Positions 41,102-50,747 of a DNA stretch of 64,000 bases are shown piece by piece. Position numbers and translations under genes: made by a program. Each line of letters opens with the position of its first letter. Positions within the stretch are counted from its first letter, which is position 1. The notes below the pieces were generated by a model. It made no database searches. It was not told where the DNA came from and saw nothing but the letters and a program-made list of their open reading frames with translations. Source of the DNA: Chitinophaga pinensis (GTDB lineage: Bacteria; Bacteroidota; Bacteroidia; Chitinophagales; Chitinophagaceae); contig CAMAQL010000002.1 of NCBI GenBank assembly GCA_945860605.1, forward strand, positions 1 through 64,000, given 5' to 3'.

Positions 41102-41770
41102 TTATTTCTCGGAAGGATTTTGTTTGCCAGCAATCAACTTTTCTAAAGTGGCTTCTAAGCGCTTCTGCTTGGTTTCATCTTTTTTAGCTCCATTGATCCA
41201 ACTTAAATATTCCTTTTGATTGATAATTGAAAGAGATGTAAAGAACTCTCTCGCTTCCTCGTGTGATTGGAATAATTTTTCTACTTCAATTGGTAAAGCA
41301 ATCAATCTTTTATCAAAATCGTCAATCTCAATATTTGGAGATTTGAATCCAGCGAAGGCCCTATTTCTATTTGGGATCTGATCGTATTTTGTAAAACGCA
41401 ATGCCGTCCATACATGGTCTAAAGTCACTTGACGAATAGCCTCATATTCATTGTTGGCTAAAATTTCCCAGCTAGCATCTCTATTTAAATCAGAAACAAT
41501 CTTTGAACTTGTTTTAGGATAAGCAATCCATAATTTACTTTCATGCGTCAATGCAGAAAATACTTCTTTTAGGATATTGTTTAGTTGCAATTGGTTAATT
41601 GCGAAAATAAGTGCGAAATCAATTTTCCTTGTCTTTAATAAAGGAGTCAGATTCTTACAGTAATACAACTTTGCAAACTGCTTCTCTACACTTGATGGTA
41701 AACCTTGAATCAGTAAGTTTTTCTCATCCTTTAACTGTAATTTCTCCAAAATATTCTGACTGATCGACAT
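41102..41770 (-). CDS. YdeI/OmpD-associated family protein
   Basis: C-terminal KEYLSWINGAKKDETKQKRLEATLEKLIAGK motif typical of the family; start placed at MSISQN. Confidence 0.7.
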   Translation of the reverse strand: MSISQNILEKLQLKDEKNLLIQGLPSSVEKQFAKLYYCKNLTPLLKTRKIDFALIFAINQLQLNNILKEVFSALTHESKLWIAYPKTSSKIVSDLNRDASWEILANNEYEAIRQVTLDHVWTALRFTKYDQIPNRNRAFAGFKSPNIEIDDFDKRLIALPIEVEKLFQSHEEAREFFTSLSIINQKEYLSWINGAKKDETKQKRLEATLEKLIAGKQNPSEK

Positions 41771-41897
41771 AAATGTTAGGATTTTAAGGATTGTAAAGTT
41801 AAGCAATTATGACTAGTTGCAAATAGTAAATTGAATAAATCTTTATAATACATTGATAACCAATTGAAAATAAAATATTTACCCAATCTTAATCTGG

Positions 41898-42527
41898 CTA
41901 TTTTCTATCTTTTTTGAACAATGGAGCCTTGTTCTCTTTTCCATTGATCAATCTCCCAATGTTCTTTTGATGGGTTATCACTAACAATAAAGCTACAATG
42001 ATGGCAAATATTCTGTAGGATGTTTCCTTTTCATTGTATATAAACAGAATCAATATCATAAAAACGACACCTGCAAGTATAGAACTCAAGGAAACAAATC
42101 TGGTTGTAAACAAAGTAATCAAAAACACAATAATGCAGATGAGCGCCACAATCGGCTGAATAGCCAATGCCATCCCTAAAATAGTCGCCACACCTTTGCC
42201 ACCTTTAAAATCTGACCAAATAGGAAAAATATGACCAACAACTGCAGCCAAACCTAAAACAATCATGAAATTGGTTCTAGCCAACTCGTTTTGTAAATAA
42301 AAGGGCATCAATATATATAAAGAGGTAGCAATCACGCCCTTAGTAATATCCGCCGTCATAACAAAAGTCCCCCACTTAGACCCTAAGACTCTAAATGTAT
42401 TGGTTGCCCCCGGATTTCCACTACCATATTCGCGAATATCAATGCCAAAAACAGTTCTGCTTACCCAAATGGATGTAGGGATGGACCCTATAAGGTAAGC
42501 AAGTAAAATAAGCATCATTTCGTTCAT
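41898..42527 (-). CDS. plsY: Glycerol-3-phosphate acyltransferase PlsY
   Basis: LIGSIPTSIWVSR, EYGSGNPGATNTFRVLG, DFKGGKGVAT motifs. Confidence 0.95.
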   Translation of the reverse strand: MNEMMLILLAYLIGSIPTSIWVSRTVFGIDIREYGSGNPGATNTFRVLGSKWGTFVMTADITKGVIATSLYILMPFYLQNELARTNFMIVLGLAAVVGHIFPIWSDFKGGKGVATILGMALAIQPIVALICIIVFLITLFTTRFVSLSSILAGVVFMILILFIYNEKETSYRIFAIIVALLLVITHQKNIGRLINGKENKAPLFKKDRK

Positions 42528-42615
42528 GAAAACATGTTTGGGGTAGGCAAATATACGATCAATAAAAATAATGCCTGTTAGCGATATAGTAAATACTCGA
42601 TACTAGGGTTCGAAA

Positions 42616-43506
42616 CTACCGATTGAATAAGAGACTAACCCATCCATCTAGGGGTTGGGCTTCTTGGAATATCCAAGATTTTGAACCCGCCAATTCAATC
42701 ATATCTAATTGATCCTCAATTAATAACCCACTCAATACCAAAATTCCACCTGGTTTGCTGGTGAGGGTTAATTCCTCCATATTGGCTTCTATAATATGCC
42801 TATTGACATTGGCTAAAACAATATCATATTGGTCTTTTTGCAAGGCAGATGCCACTTTTTCAATCGTAATTACTTTGGATGCGTTGTTTTGAATATTCTC
42901 TAATGCATTTTCTATGCACCAGTCATCATTGTCCACTGCGTGCACTTTTTTAGCACCTAATTTTTCGGCAAGGATGGCGAGAATGCCTGTTCCTGTGCCA
43001 AAATCATAGACCGTTTTGCCTTTAAAATCTAGCCTTTGCATCAACTGCATCACCGAAAATGTGGTGGGATGATGCCCTGTACCAAAACTCATTTTGGGCG
43101 TAATCTTAATATCATACTCCACTGCAGGCTCAAAATCTGGATGAAAATGCGCCCTGATTCCAACAAAGTCACCCACCCTAACAGGATCAAAATTAGACTC
43201 CCAAATGGCATTCCAATTTTGTTCTTTAATAACTGATTTAGAATAAGTTAAATGATATTGATTGAATATAATATCTAATTCATTTTGTACTGATTCAGCT
43301 TCAAATTGATCTGCCAGCATAAAGGTTTTGCAATGCCCAGCACCTATGCCTAATCTGCCTGATAAGTCCACGCCATCATTCCTACCTTCCTCCAGTGCCT
43401 CTTCATTGAAGCCTTCAAAGCCAAGTTCAGATAGTTCAGCCACCAGCAGTTCAAACTGATCCTGATTGCTAAAGTCGAAGGCTATTTGGATGTATTCTTT
43501 GGACAT
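42616..43506 (-). CDS. prmA: Ribosomal protein L11 methyltransferase
   Basis: KITPKMSFGTGHHPTTFSVMQLM, VYDFGTGTGILAILAEKLGAKKVHAVDND, VLANVNRHII. Confidence 0.93.
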   Translation of the reverse strand: MSKEYIQIAFDFSNQDQFELLVAELSELGFEGFNEEALEEGRNDGVDLSGRLGIGAGHCKTFMLADQFEAESVQNELDIIFNQYHLTYSKSVIKEQNWNAIWESNFDPVRVGDFVGIRAHFHPDFEPAVEYDIKITPKMSFGTGHHPTTFSVMQLMQRLDFKGKTVYDFGTGTGILAILAEKLGAKKVHAVDNDDWCIENALENIQNNASKVITIEKVASALQKDQYDIVLANVNRHIIEANMEELTLTSKPGGILVLSGLLIEDQLDMIELAGSKSWIFQEAQPLDGWVSLLFNR

Positions 43507-43571
43507 ATGTTTGTTTATCTAATGTATGATTGACTTTTGAATTGTAACTGTACTTATAAAGTATAAAGATA

Positions 43572-43633
43572 GTACCCCGAAGCCGATTTCGGTTCCTTCC
43601 GCATGAGGATGAGGGGTAGCTATCTTTTATACT
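43572..43633. repeat. 62-nt structured repeat, copy 1
   Basis: Shares ccgatttcggttccttccg(c/t)atgaggatgaggg(g/a)tagctatcttttatact with copy 2; stem TACCCC/GGGGTA. Confidence 0.85.
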
Positions 43634-43652
43634 CATAATTATTAAAAATTAC

Positions 43653-43714
43653 TTATCCCAAATCCGATTTCGGTTCCTTCCGTATGAGGATGAGGGATAG
43701 CTATCTTTTATACT
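43653..43714. repeat. 62-nt structured repeat, copy 2
   Basis: As copy 1; stem TATCCC/GGGATA (compensatory C-G to T-A relative to copy 1). Confidence 0.85.
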
Positions 43715-43744
43715 TATTACAATTCATTTACTGATTATATATTT

Positions 43745-43821
43745 TATTGGAGTAAATACTATTCCGTAGCGATCGTTCGAGCTTGCGAGCGAGAGCCAAG
43801 GGATAGGAATTTATTCCAATA
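43745..43821. repeat. Inverted repeat element with GC-rich apical region
   Basis: tattggagtaaat ... atttattccaata arms around ccgtagcgatcgttcgagcttgcgagcgagagccaaggg. Confidence 0.7.
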
Positions 43822-43864
43822 TTTTTTAAGTAGCGTCTTTCACTGCAAAGTTAGCTACAAAAAA

Positions 43865-43890
43865 AATGCCCAGCGATTAGCGGGGCATTT
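43865..43890 (-). terminator. Rho-independent terminator after pnp
   Basis: Minus strand AAATGCCCCGCTAATCGCTGGGCATTTTTTTT. Confidence 0.8.
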
Positions 43891-43911
43891 TATATTTAAA
43901 ATATCTGAATT

Positions 43912-46065
43912 CTATTGTTGAGGACCTCTGTCTTCACGAGGCGCTTGCTCTGGACGAGGCAATAAAACTTTATGACTTAATTTGAACTTCCCTGTTTTAG
44001 GGTCTAATCCAATTAATTTCACTTTCACTATATCGCCTTCATTAAAGATACCTTCCATTGTTTCCAAACGCTTCCAGCTAATTTCACTAATGTGTAATAA
44101 ACCTTGTTTGCCTGGCATAAATTCAACGAAAGCACCGAACTCTTTAACGCCTTTTACAACACCTTCATATTCGTCTCCAATTTCTGGAACAGCTACAATA
44201 CCATTGATCCATCTTACTGCCGCATCAAGGCTTTCCTTGTTTGCAGAGAAGATACTTACCTCACCATGGTTGCCTACTTCCTCAATATTAATTGTTGCAC
44301 CAGTCGTTCTTTGCATTTCTTGAATAATCTTACCACCTGGTCCGATTACAGCACCAATAAATTCCTTATCAATGATGATCTTAACCATTCTCGGTGCATG
44401 TGGCTTCACATCTGCACGAGCAGCTGGTGTACACTCGTACATGGCATCCAAAATATGTAAACGACCTTTTCTTGCTTGAGATAAAGCTTCTCTCATAATG
44501 TCCATGCTTAAGCCATCTACTTTAATGTCCATTTGAACACCGCAGATACCATCACGTGTACCAGTTACTTTGAAATCCATATCTCCTAAATGATCTTCAT
44601 CACCTAAGATATCAGTTAAGATAGCATACTTGCCATCTTCTCTAGAAATCAATCCCATTGCCACACCACTTACGTGTTTTGGAATAGGCACACCTGCATC
44701 CATCAATGCCAATGAACCGGCACAAACCGTAGCCATTGAAGACGAACCATTTGATTCTAAGATATCAGATACGACACGCAATGTGTAAGGGAATAGGGTG
44801 CTATCAGGTAACATTTGCTTTAAAGAACGCATTGCCAAGTTACCATGTCCAACTTCACGACGACCAACTCCACGCATCATTTTTACTTCGCCTGTTGAGA
44901 ATGGAGGAAAGTTATAGTGTAAGAAGAATTTTGCATATTCTGCACTTGCTGCAGTTTCTTGCATCAACTCATCCAACTTAGTTCCTAAAGTAACTGTTGT
45001 TAAAGATTGTGTTTCACCTCTTGTAAATAAAGAAGAACCGTGTGGTGTAGGTAATGGTCCAATCTCCATTGCTAAAGGACGAACCTCATCTAATTTACGA
45101 CCATCTAAACGAATACGGCTATCTACCATCATATCTCTTACTACTTCCCATTTCAAGTCCTCATAATACTTACCTGCTAATCTCTTTTGCAAGTCTGTAA
45201 TTTCGGTACCTAAATGTTCTATGATTTCTTTTTTCAAAGCAGAGAATGCATCGCTTCGCTCATGTTTTGCAGAACCTAATCTTGCAATCGTATCTACTTT
45301 TGCTTTTGCAAATGCATACACTTTTTCACGAATTGCTTCGTCTTGTTCTGGTTTTTTATAATCACGTAGTTCTGTGATACCTACTATTTTTCTTAATTCT
45401 GCTTGCGCTTTAATTTGCTTGCGGATAGCTTCGTGTGCGATTTCTAAACACTGTACCAATTCTTCTTCAGAACATTCTTTCGCCTCACCTTCTACCATCA
45501 TCAAGTTCTTATCTGTAGCTGCAATGATGAATTCTAATTCACATTTAGCCAATTCCGCTTTAGAAGGATTGATTACAAATTTGCCATCAATCTTTGCAAT
45601 TCTTACTTCAGAAATAATTTCTTTAATAGGAATATTAGATACTGCCAATGCTGCTGATGCTGCTAGACATGCTAATGAATCTGGCATCACGTTCTCGTCG
45701 CTAGACACCAATGATATTAATACTTGTACATCGCACAAATAATCTTCTGGAAATAAAGGTCTTAAAGCACGGTCAATTAAACGACTCGTTAAAATTTCGT
45801 AGTCATTTAAACGCGCTTCTCTTTTGAAGAAAGAACCAGGGATACGGCCTGCAGATGCAAACTTCTCTTGGTAGTCTACGCTCAATGGGAAAAAGTCTTG
45901 TCCGTCTCTTGGATCTTTATTGGCAACCACAGTTGCTAATAAAATACAATTTCCTTGTCTGATGGTAACAGCTCCGTCTGACTGACGTGCTAATTTACCT
46001 GTCTCTATAAAAATTTCTTGACCTGGATTGATCTCGAATTTTACTGATTTTGGTTGTGATAACAT
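43912..46065 (-). CDS. pnp: Polyribonucleotide nucleotidyltransferase (PNPase)
   Basis: Two RNase PH domains, KH domain IIDKEFIGAVIGPGGKIIQEMQ, S1 domain GDEYEGVVKGVKEFGAFVEF. Confidence 0.97.
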   Translation of the reverse strand: MLSQPKSVKFEINPGQEIFIETGKLARQSDGAVTIRQGNCILLATVVANKDPRDGQDFFPLSVDYQEKFASAGRIPGSFFKREARLNDYEILTSRLIDRALRPLFPEDYLCDVQVLISLVSSDENVMPDSLACLAASAALAVSNIPIKEIISEVRIAKIDGKFVINPSKAELAKCELEFIIAATDKNLMMVEGEAKECSEEELVQCLEIAHEAIRKQIKAQAELRKIVGITELRDYKKPEQDEAIREKVYAFAKAKVDTIARLGSAKHERSDAFSALKKEIIEHLGTEITDLQKRLAGKYYEDLKWEVVRDMMVDSRIRLDGRKLDEVRPLAMEIGPLPTPHGSSLFTRGETQSLTTVTLGTKLDELMQETAASAEYAKFFLHYNFPPFSTGEVKMMRGVGRREVGHGNLAMRSLKQMLPDSTLFPYTLRVVSDILESNGSSSMATVCAGSLALMDAGVPIPKHVSGVAMGLISREDGKYAILTDILGDEDHLGDMDFKVTGTRDGICGVQMDIKVDGLSMDIMREALSQARKGRLHILDAMYECTPAARADVKPHAPRMVKIIIDKEFIGAVIGPGGKIIQEMQRTTGATINIEEVGNHGEVSIFSANKESLDAAVRWINGIVAVPEIGDEYEGVVKGVKEFGAFVEFMPGKQGLLHISEISWKRLETMEGIFNEGDIVKVKLIGLDPKTGKFKLSHKVLLPRPEQAPREDRGPQQ

Positions 46066-46201
46066 TTTTTAAAAATTTTGGATTGTGAGAAAGGGCGTTC
46101 TTGAATCTATTACTAAAACGAACTAAAAAAATAAACGCTTATAAACAACTAATCCCAACCGTAGTAGTACAGTTGGGACAGCTATTATAAGTTGTTCTTG
46201 A

Positions 46202-46474
46202 TTATTTTCTTAAGCCTAATTTTTCAATTAGTGCACGGTAACCAGTTAGGTTATGTTTTTGTAAATAAACCAATAATCGCTTACGCTGACCCACTAATTG
46301 CATTAAACCTCTTTGAGTAGAATGGTCTTTGTGGTTGGCCTTTAAATGACCAGAAATGTGTGCGATACGTTGTGTTAATAAAGCAATTTGACCTTCAATT
46401 GAACCTGTGTTGGTTGCTTTACCACCAAATTCAGCAAAAATACTTGCTTTTTTCTCTGTTGTTAAGTTGGACAT
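46202..46474 (-). CDS. rpsO: 30S ribosomal protein S15
   Basis: [49 protein letters not shown]. Confidence 0.97.
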   Translation of the reverse strand: MSNLTTEKKASIFAEFGGKATNTGSIEGQIALLTQRIAHISGHLKANHKDHSTQRGLMQLVGQRKRLLVYLQKHNLTGYRALIEKLGLRK

Positions 46475-46536
46475 TGTGGAACTTCTTTTATTGTAGTTAA
46501 CAATTAACTACGGTTTTGTTTTGTTTATTTCGGCTG

Positions 46537-46544
46537 CAAAGATA
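46537..46544 (-). promoter_or_regulatory. Promoter -7 element upstream of rpsO
   Basis: Minus strand TATCTTTG, matching TAnnTTTG; an ATTG lies about 21 nt further upstream. Confidence 0.45.
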
Positions 46545-46572
46545 GGGATAAAAGCGTAACTAAATCAATAGT

Positions 46573-47196
46573 TTAGTCAAATATTTCTACGTTTTTAGGG
46601 TATTTTGCCCTGTTGAAAACGAATAACTTGTCTTCAAAACTAGCTCCATAGTTGATAGATAGCACTTTAACGTCTGTAGTATTGTTGCTTTTGTCAAGAA
46701 TAATAGCATTGGCAAGGGCAGATTTTACCTTGTCTATGATTAAAGTGACTTTTTGAAAGCCTTTTTTACGATCTATAGGGAATAATTCGATGGTAGCAGT
46801 ATTGTTATTTTGAGCTAATAGTTTGAAATTGAAGTCTTTATCATAGCTACCTGACAATAATTTCTGTGGACTTAAGGTTTGTTCTGTTTCAGCCAAACTA
46901 GACTTAGAAATGGTATTTAGACCATCAAAATTATAGATAGAAACTCCATCACATAGGATCTCTAATTTACCCTCATTTAAAAGGTATTTCTCCCCCTTCA
47001 TCTTTAATTGGATCATCTTGGTCCCCAATGCCTTCCCTTTGTTGTTTTTAGACACCAATTGGATCTTTACCAGTATCCCATTAGAGGTTTTCACTTTACC
47101 CCCTACTTTGTCTAAAATAGCCTTGGCATTAGGATCTTTCTGGGCTTGTACCTGAAAAGTGATCAGACTCAATAAAAAGATAAAAACTATTCTCAT
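46573..47196 (-). CDS. LolA-like outer membrane lipoprotein carrier protein
   Basis: Signal peptide; AKAILDKVGGKVKTSNGILVKIQLVSKN...LCDGVSIYNFD...SLAETEQTLSPQKLL. Confidence 0.78.
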   Translation of the reverse strand: MRIVFIFLLSLITFQVQAQKDPNAKAILDKVGGKVKTSNGILVKIQLVSKNNKGKALGTKMIQLKMKGEKYLLNEGKLEILCDGVSIYNFDGLNTISKSSLAETEQTLSPQKLLSGSYDKDFNFKLLAQNNNTATIELFPIDRKKGFQKVTLIIDKVKSALANAIILDKSNNTTDVKVLSINYGASFEDKLFVFNRAKYPKNVEIFD

Positions 47197-47263
47197 ATAG
47201 GGTTAATTGGGGGCTTCGAAAGTAATAATATTTAGATTGTCAAAAATAAACAATCCTTGTGGA

Positions 47264-49798
47264 TTATGATAAGTTTTGTAAGAAATCATACAATTCAGCA
47301 TCAGATTTGTACAACACCTCTCTTGGTTTACTGCCCTGACTTGGTCCAACGATGCCTGCGGATTCTAACTGATCCATTAACCTTCCGGCTCTATTATAGC
47401 CCAATTTCATTCTTCTTTGTATGAAGGAGGTTGAACCAACTTGAGCACTTACAATCAATTTTGCGGCGTCTTCAAATAAACTATCTCTGTCCCCAGCATC
47501 AAAACCTGATGCCTCTAAATCTTTCTCATCTATATATTCAGGTAATAAGAAAGCATCTGGATAGCCTTTTTGTTCAGCGATAAAATTACAAACACGATCC
47601 ACTTCTGGGGTATCCACAAAAGCACATTGTAAACGTGTAATTTCTCCATTAAAGCTCACCAACATATCGCCCTTTCCAATCAATTGCTCTGCACCTCCAG
47701 CGTCTAAAATAGTTCGGCTATCAATTTTGCTTGAAACCTTAAATGCGATACGTGCAGGGAAATTCGCTTTGATCGTACCCGTAATGATATTCACAGAAGG
47801 TCTTTGCGTTGCAATGATTAAGTGAATACCCACCGCTCTTGCTAACTGCGCTAAACGCGCAATAGGCATCTCTACTTCCTTGCCAGCTGTCATAATTAAA
47901 TCGGCAAACTCATCTACGACCAACACAATGAATGGAAGGTATTGATGTCCTTTTTCTGGATTTAATTTTCTAGATGTAAACTTCTCATTATACTCTTTAA
48001 TATTTCTACATCCAGCTTCTTTCAATAAATCGTAACGATTGTCCATCTCGATACAAAGTGCATTCAATGTATTGATTACTTTTTTTGTATCCGTAATAAT
48101 GGCATCTTCTTCTCCTGGTAATTTAGCCAAGAAATGCTTTTCAATCACACGGTATAAACTCAATTCCACTTTTTTTGGATCAACTAAGACAAACTTTAAT
48201 TGAGAAGGATGTTTCTTATATAATAAAGATACCAGGATGGCATTCAACCCAACTGACTTACCTTGACCTGTTGCTCCTGCCATCAATAAGTGTGGCATCG
48301 CTGCTAGATCGACAATGAAATTTTCATTATCAATTTTTTTACCAATAGCAATAGGCAATGAATGTTGACTCGTTTGAAACTTCTCACTTGCCAATAAAGT
48401 TTTCATACTCACAATTGACTTTCGAATATTAGGCACTTCAATACCAATCGTACCTTTACCAGGAATAGGTGCAATGATACGAATACCTAAAGCGGCTAAA
48501 CTCAGTGCAATATCATCTTCTAAGTTTTTAATTCTACTAATACGCACGCCTGGGGCGGGCACAATCTCATATAAGGTAACTGTTGGGCCCACTGTGGCAG
48601 AGATGCGTTGGATGGCAATATCATAATTTTTTAAAGTAGCGATGATCTGATTTTTGTAAGTCTCCAATTCTTCTGGATCTTGTACAATTTTTTCAGAGCC
48701 ATGCGTCTCTAATAAATTTATATGTGGGTACTTGTAATTTTTTAAATCTAATGTGGCGTCATATTTGGTCGTTAAACTACCAACAGATGCTAGGATTTTT
48801 TCCTTAGGCACTTCCTTGATTTCTAAGTCTAGGTCTTCTAATAATTCGTCGTCAATATCCAAATCCTCGTCGTCGGGCTCGGCTTCATCATCACTATCAT
48901 CAGATTCTATTGGAGTTTTTTTTTCATCCCCAGGCTCTTCATTTAAAGACAATTCATCTATAAATAATTTGGGGCCAAGTTCCCCAAGTGCATCATCTGT
49001 CTCTTCTGATTCTGGCATGATAACTGAAATACCTGAAGTATTTTCTTTTAAAGAATTACCAGTGGGAATCGTTGTCTCTGCAGGTGAAGGATTGTTTAAG
49101 TCCCATTCTTGCTTCACTGCTTCTTCTGTATCCTCACTAACAAATTCAGGTGCTTTTTTCTTTGGAATTAAAAAATCAAAATTAGGCACACTAAAACTTG
49201 GATTAAATCTCCATATGATATAACTAAATCCTGCAATCAACAAAATGGCACCGGTACCAAAGCGTCCTATAAATTTGATTAACCAGCCACTACAATATTC
49301 CCCTAAAGCGCCTCCCCATGAAAAAGGGGTGTTGGGTGTCAAAAAAGCAAAACAGGTGCTTAAAACTAAAAGACCCAATAGCACATATCTTACATTACGC
49401 CACAAACTAAAAATTGGTTTTGTGAAAAATAAATTCACACCCAAAACAAAAAAGAAAGTACAAAATAAATAGGCAGCTAACCCAAATCCGTTGAACATCA
49501 TTTGATAAGCTACAAAAGCACCAATGTACCCTAATAAATTATTTGCTTTCACATCTTGCAAAGAAAATAATTGAGTTCTCCATAATTGCACCATGTCTTG
49601 GTCTTCCTGCCAAGTAAATAAATAGGATGTAAATGCAACAAAAAGAAATAAGCTAACCAATAAAGAGACTGCTCCCAATATCTTAATTGTGCGTTCGTCT
49701 TTGACTACTTCAGACACAACTACATCTGCTTCTTTATCCGGATTTAAATTCGGGGAATTACCCTTTGGTGTTGATTTGCTTTTAAGCGTATTTGCCAT
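47264..49798 (-). CDS. ftsK: DNA translocase FtsK
   Basis: N-terminal TMs, acidic linker, AGATGQGKSVGLNAIL Walker A, gamma domain SFIQRRMKLGYNRAGRLMDQLESAGIVGPSQGSKPREVL. Confidence 0.96.
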   Translation of the reverse strand: MANTLKSKSTPKGNSPNLNPDKEADVVVSEVVKDERTIKILGAVSLLVSLFLFVAFTSYLFTWQEDQDMVQLWRTQLFSLQDVKANNLLGYIGAFVAYQMMFNGFGLAAYLFCTFFFVLGVNLFFTKPIFSLWRNVRYVLLGLLVLSTCFAFLTPNTPFSWGGALGEYCSGWLIKFIGRFGTGAILLIAGFSYIIWRFNPSFSVPNFDFLIPKKKAPEFVSEDTEEAVKQEWDLNNPSPAETTIPTGNSLKENTSGISVIMPESEETDDALGELGPKLFIDELSLNEEPGDEKKTPIESDDSDDEAEPDDEDLDIDDELLEDLDLEIKEVPKEKILASVGSLTTKYDATLDLKNYKYPHINLLETHGSEKIVQDPEELETYKNQIIATLKNYDIAIQRISATVGPTVTLYEIVPAPGVRISRIKNLEDDIALSLAALGIRIIAPIPGKGTIGIEVPNIRKSIVSMKTLLASEKFQTSQHSLPIAIGKKIDNENFIVDLAAMPHLLMAGATGQGKSVGLNAILVSLLYKKHPSQLKFVLVDPKKVELSLYRVIEKHFLAKLPGEEDAIITDTKKVINTLNALCIEMDNRYDLLKEAGCRNIKEYNEKFTSRKLNPEKGHQYLPFIVLVVDEFADLIMTAGKEVEMPIARLAQLARAVGIHLIIATQRPSVNIITGTIKANFPARIAFKVSSKIDSRTILDAGGAEQLIGKGDMLVSFNGEITRLQCAFVDTPEVDRVCNFIAEQKGYPDAFLLPEYIDEKDLEASGFDAGDRDSLFEDAAKLIVSAQVGSTSFIQRRMKLGYNRAGRLMDQLESAGIVGPSQGSKPREVLYKSDAELYDFLQNLS

Positions 49799-49822
49799 GA
49801 TGACAAATATAAAAAGAATTGG

Positions 49823-50236
49823 CTACATATCCACTTTATTCAGCCAAACAACCCTAGCCCAACTAGCCCAGCCTAACATGAAACAAAGTCCACCAATCGG
49901 GGTAACTGGCCCTAGTACAAAAGCCCAGCTTGGATGAATAACAGATAAAAGGGCTAGCCCATAAATGGACCCACTAAATAAAAAAGCACCTACTATGAAA
50001 AAATGAGCTGACCATCCTATCCCCTTGTTAAGGAAATCATTGGTTTTGTTTAATTGACCATAAATAGATAAGGCAATCAATGCCAATGCATGTATTAATT
50101 GATAACGTACCCCTGTCTCGTAACTTTGTAATTTCTCTGGAGTCAAAAACGATTTTAAAGCATGTGCACCAAATGCGCCAAGCAATACTGCCACAATTGC
50201 AAAAGCAATTCCCCAAAGTAAGACTTTACGATGCAT
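49823..50236 (-). CDS. DUF423 domain-containing membrane protein
   Basis: LLGAFGAHALKSFLTPEKLQSYETGVRYQLIHALALI, VTPIGGLCFMLGWASW. Confidence 0.88.
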   Translation of the reverse strand: MHRKVLLWGIAFAIVAVLLGAFGAHALKSFLTPEKLQSYETGVRYQLIHALALIALSIYGQLNKTNDFLNKGIGWSAHFFIVGAFLFSGSIYGLALLSVIHPSWAFVLGPVTPIGGLCFMLGWASWARVVWLNKVDM

Positions 50237-50744
50237 GATTTTTTATTAACTTTTTTAACCCTGATTCATTGATCTGATCAGATGTTAAACGGTAATGTGC
50301 TTGTTTGTAAAAAGGATGTCTTTCAACTAATTTTTGTTCCAAAAAGGCTTTGAGTTCAGTGTCTGAAAGATGCGCTATCAAAGGACGATGTGCTTTTTCC
50401 TTGGACAATCTTTGTACTAATACATCTACTGATTCATCCAACCAAATCACAACTGCTTCTTTTTTCATCCAATCCATATTCTCCTGAAAACAAGCTGTTC
50501 CTCCACCAGTAGCCACTATATATTTTTTCTTTTCTTTAAACCATTTTAAAATGGTTGCCTCTGCTTTTCTAAAATAAGCTTCGCCATCTTCATCAAAAAT
50601 TTCAGTGATGGTTTTCTCTTCCTTCATTTCGATCAAAGCATCTAAATCATAGCCTACAGATTTATTCCATTTTGCCATCTGCTTTAGCCAATGAGACTTT
50701 CCCGAACCCATCATCCCTATCAAAAATATACGCTCTGCTCCCAT
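50226..50744 (-). CDS. aroK: Shikimate kinase
   Basis: IFLIGMMGSGKSHWLKQMAK, DLDALIE, GEAYFRKAEATIL, VATGGGTAC. Confidence 0.9.
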   Translation of the reverse strand: MGAERIFLIGMMGSGKSHWLKQMAKWNKSVGYDLDALIEMKEEKTITEIFDEDGEAYFRKAEATILKWFKEKKKYIVATGGGTACFQENMDWMKKEAVVIWLDESVDVLVQRLSKEKAHRPLIAHLSDTELKAFLEQKLVERHPFYKQAHYRLTSDQINESGLKKLIKNHAS

Positions 50745-50747
50745 CGT

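Noticed and set aside
43560-43714. Possible CRISPR array from the repeated 62-nt units
   Set aside because: Only two copies, 62 nt long with internal stems and a 19-nt gap; no cas genes in the window.
45374-45742. 122-aa + strand ORF inside pnp (and 43982..44323, 44104..44460)
   Set aside because: Antisense shadows of the conserved PNPase gene.
48753-49223. 156-aa + strand ORF inside ftsK
   Set aside because: Antisense to the acidic linker of FtsK; Ser-rich translation is the expected complement of an Asp/Glu-rich coding region.
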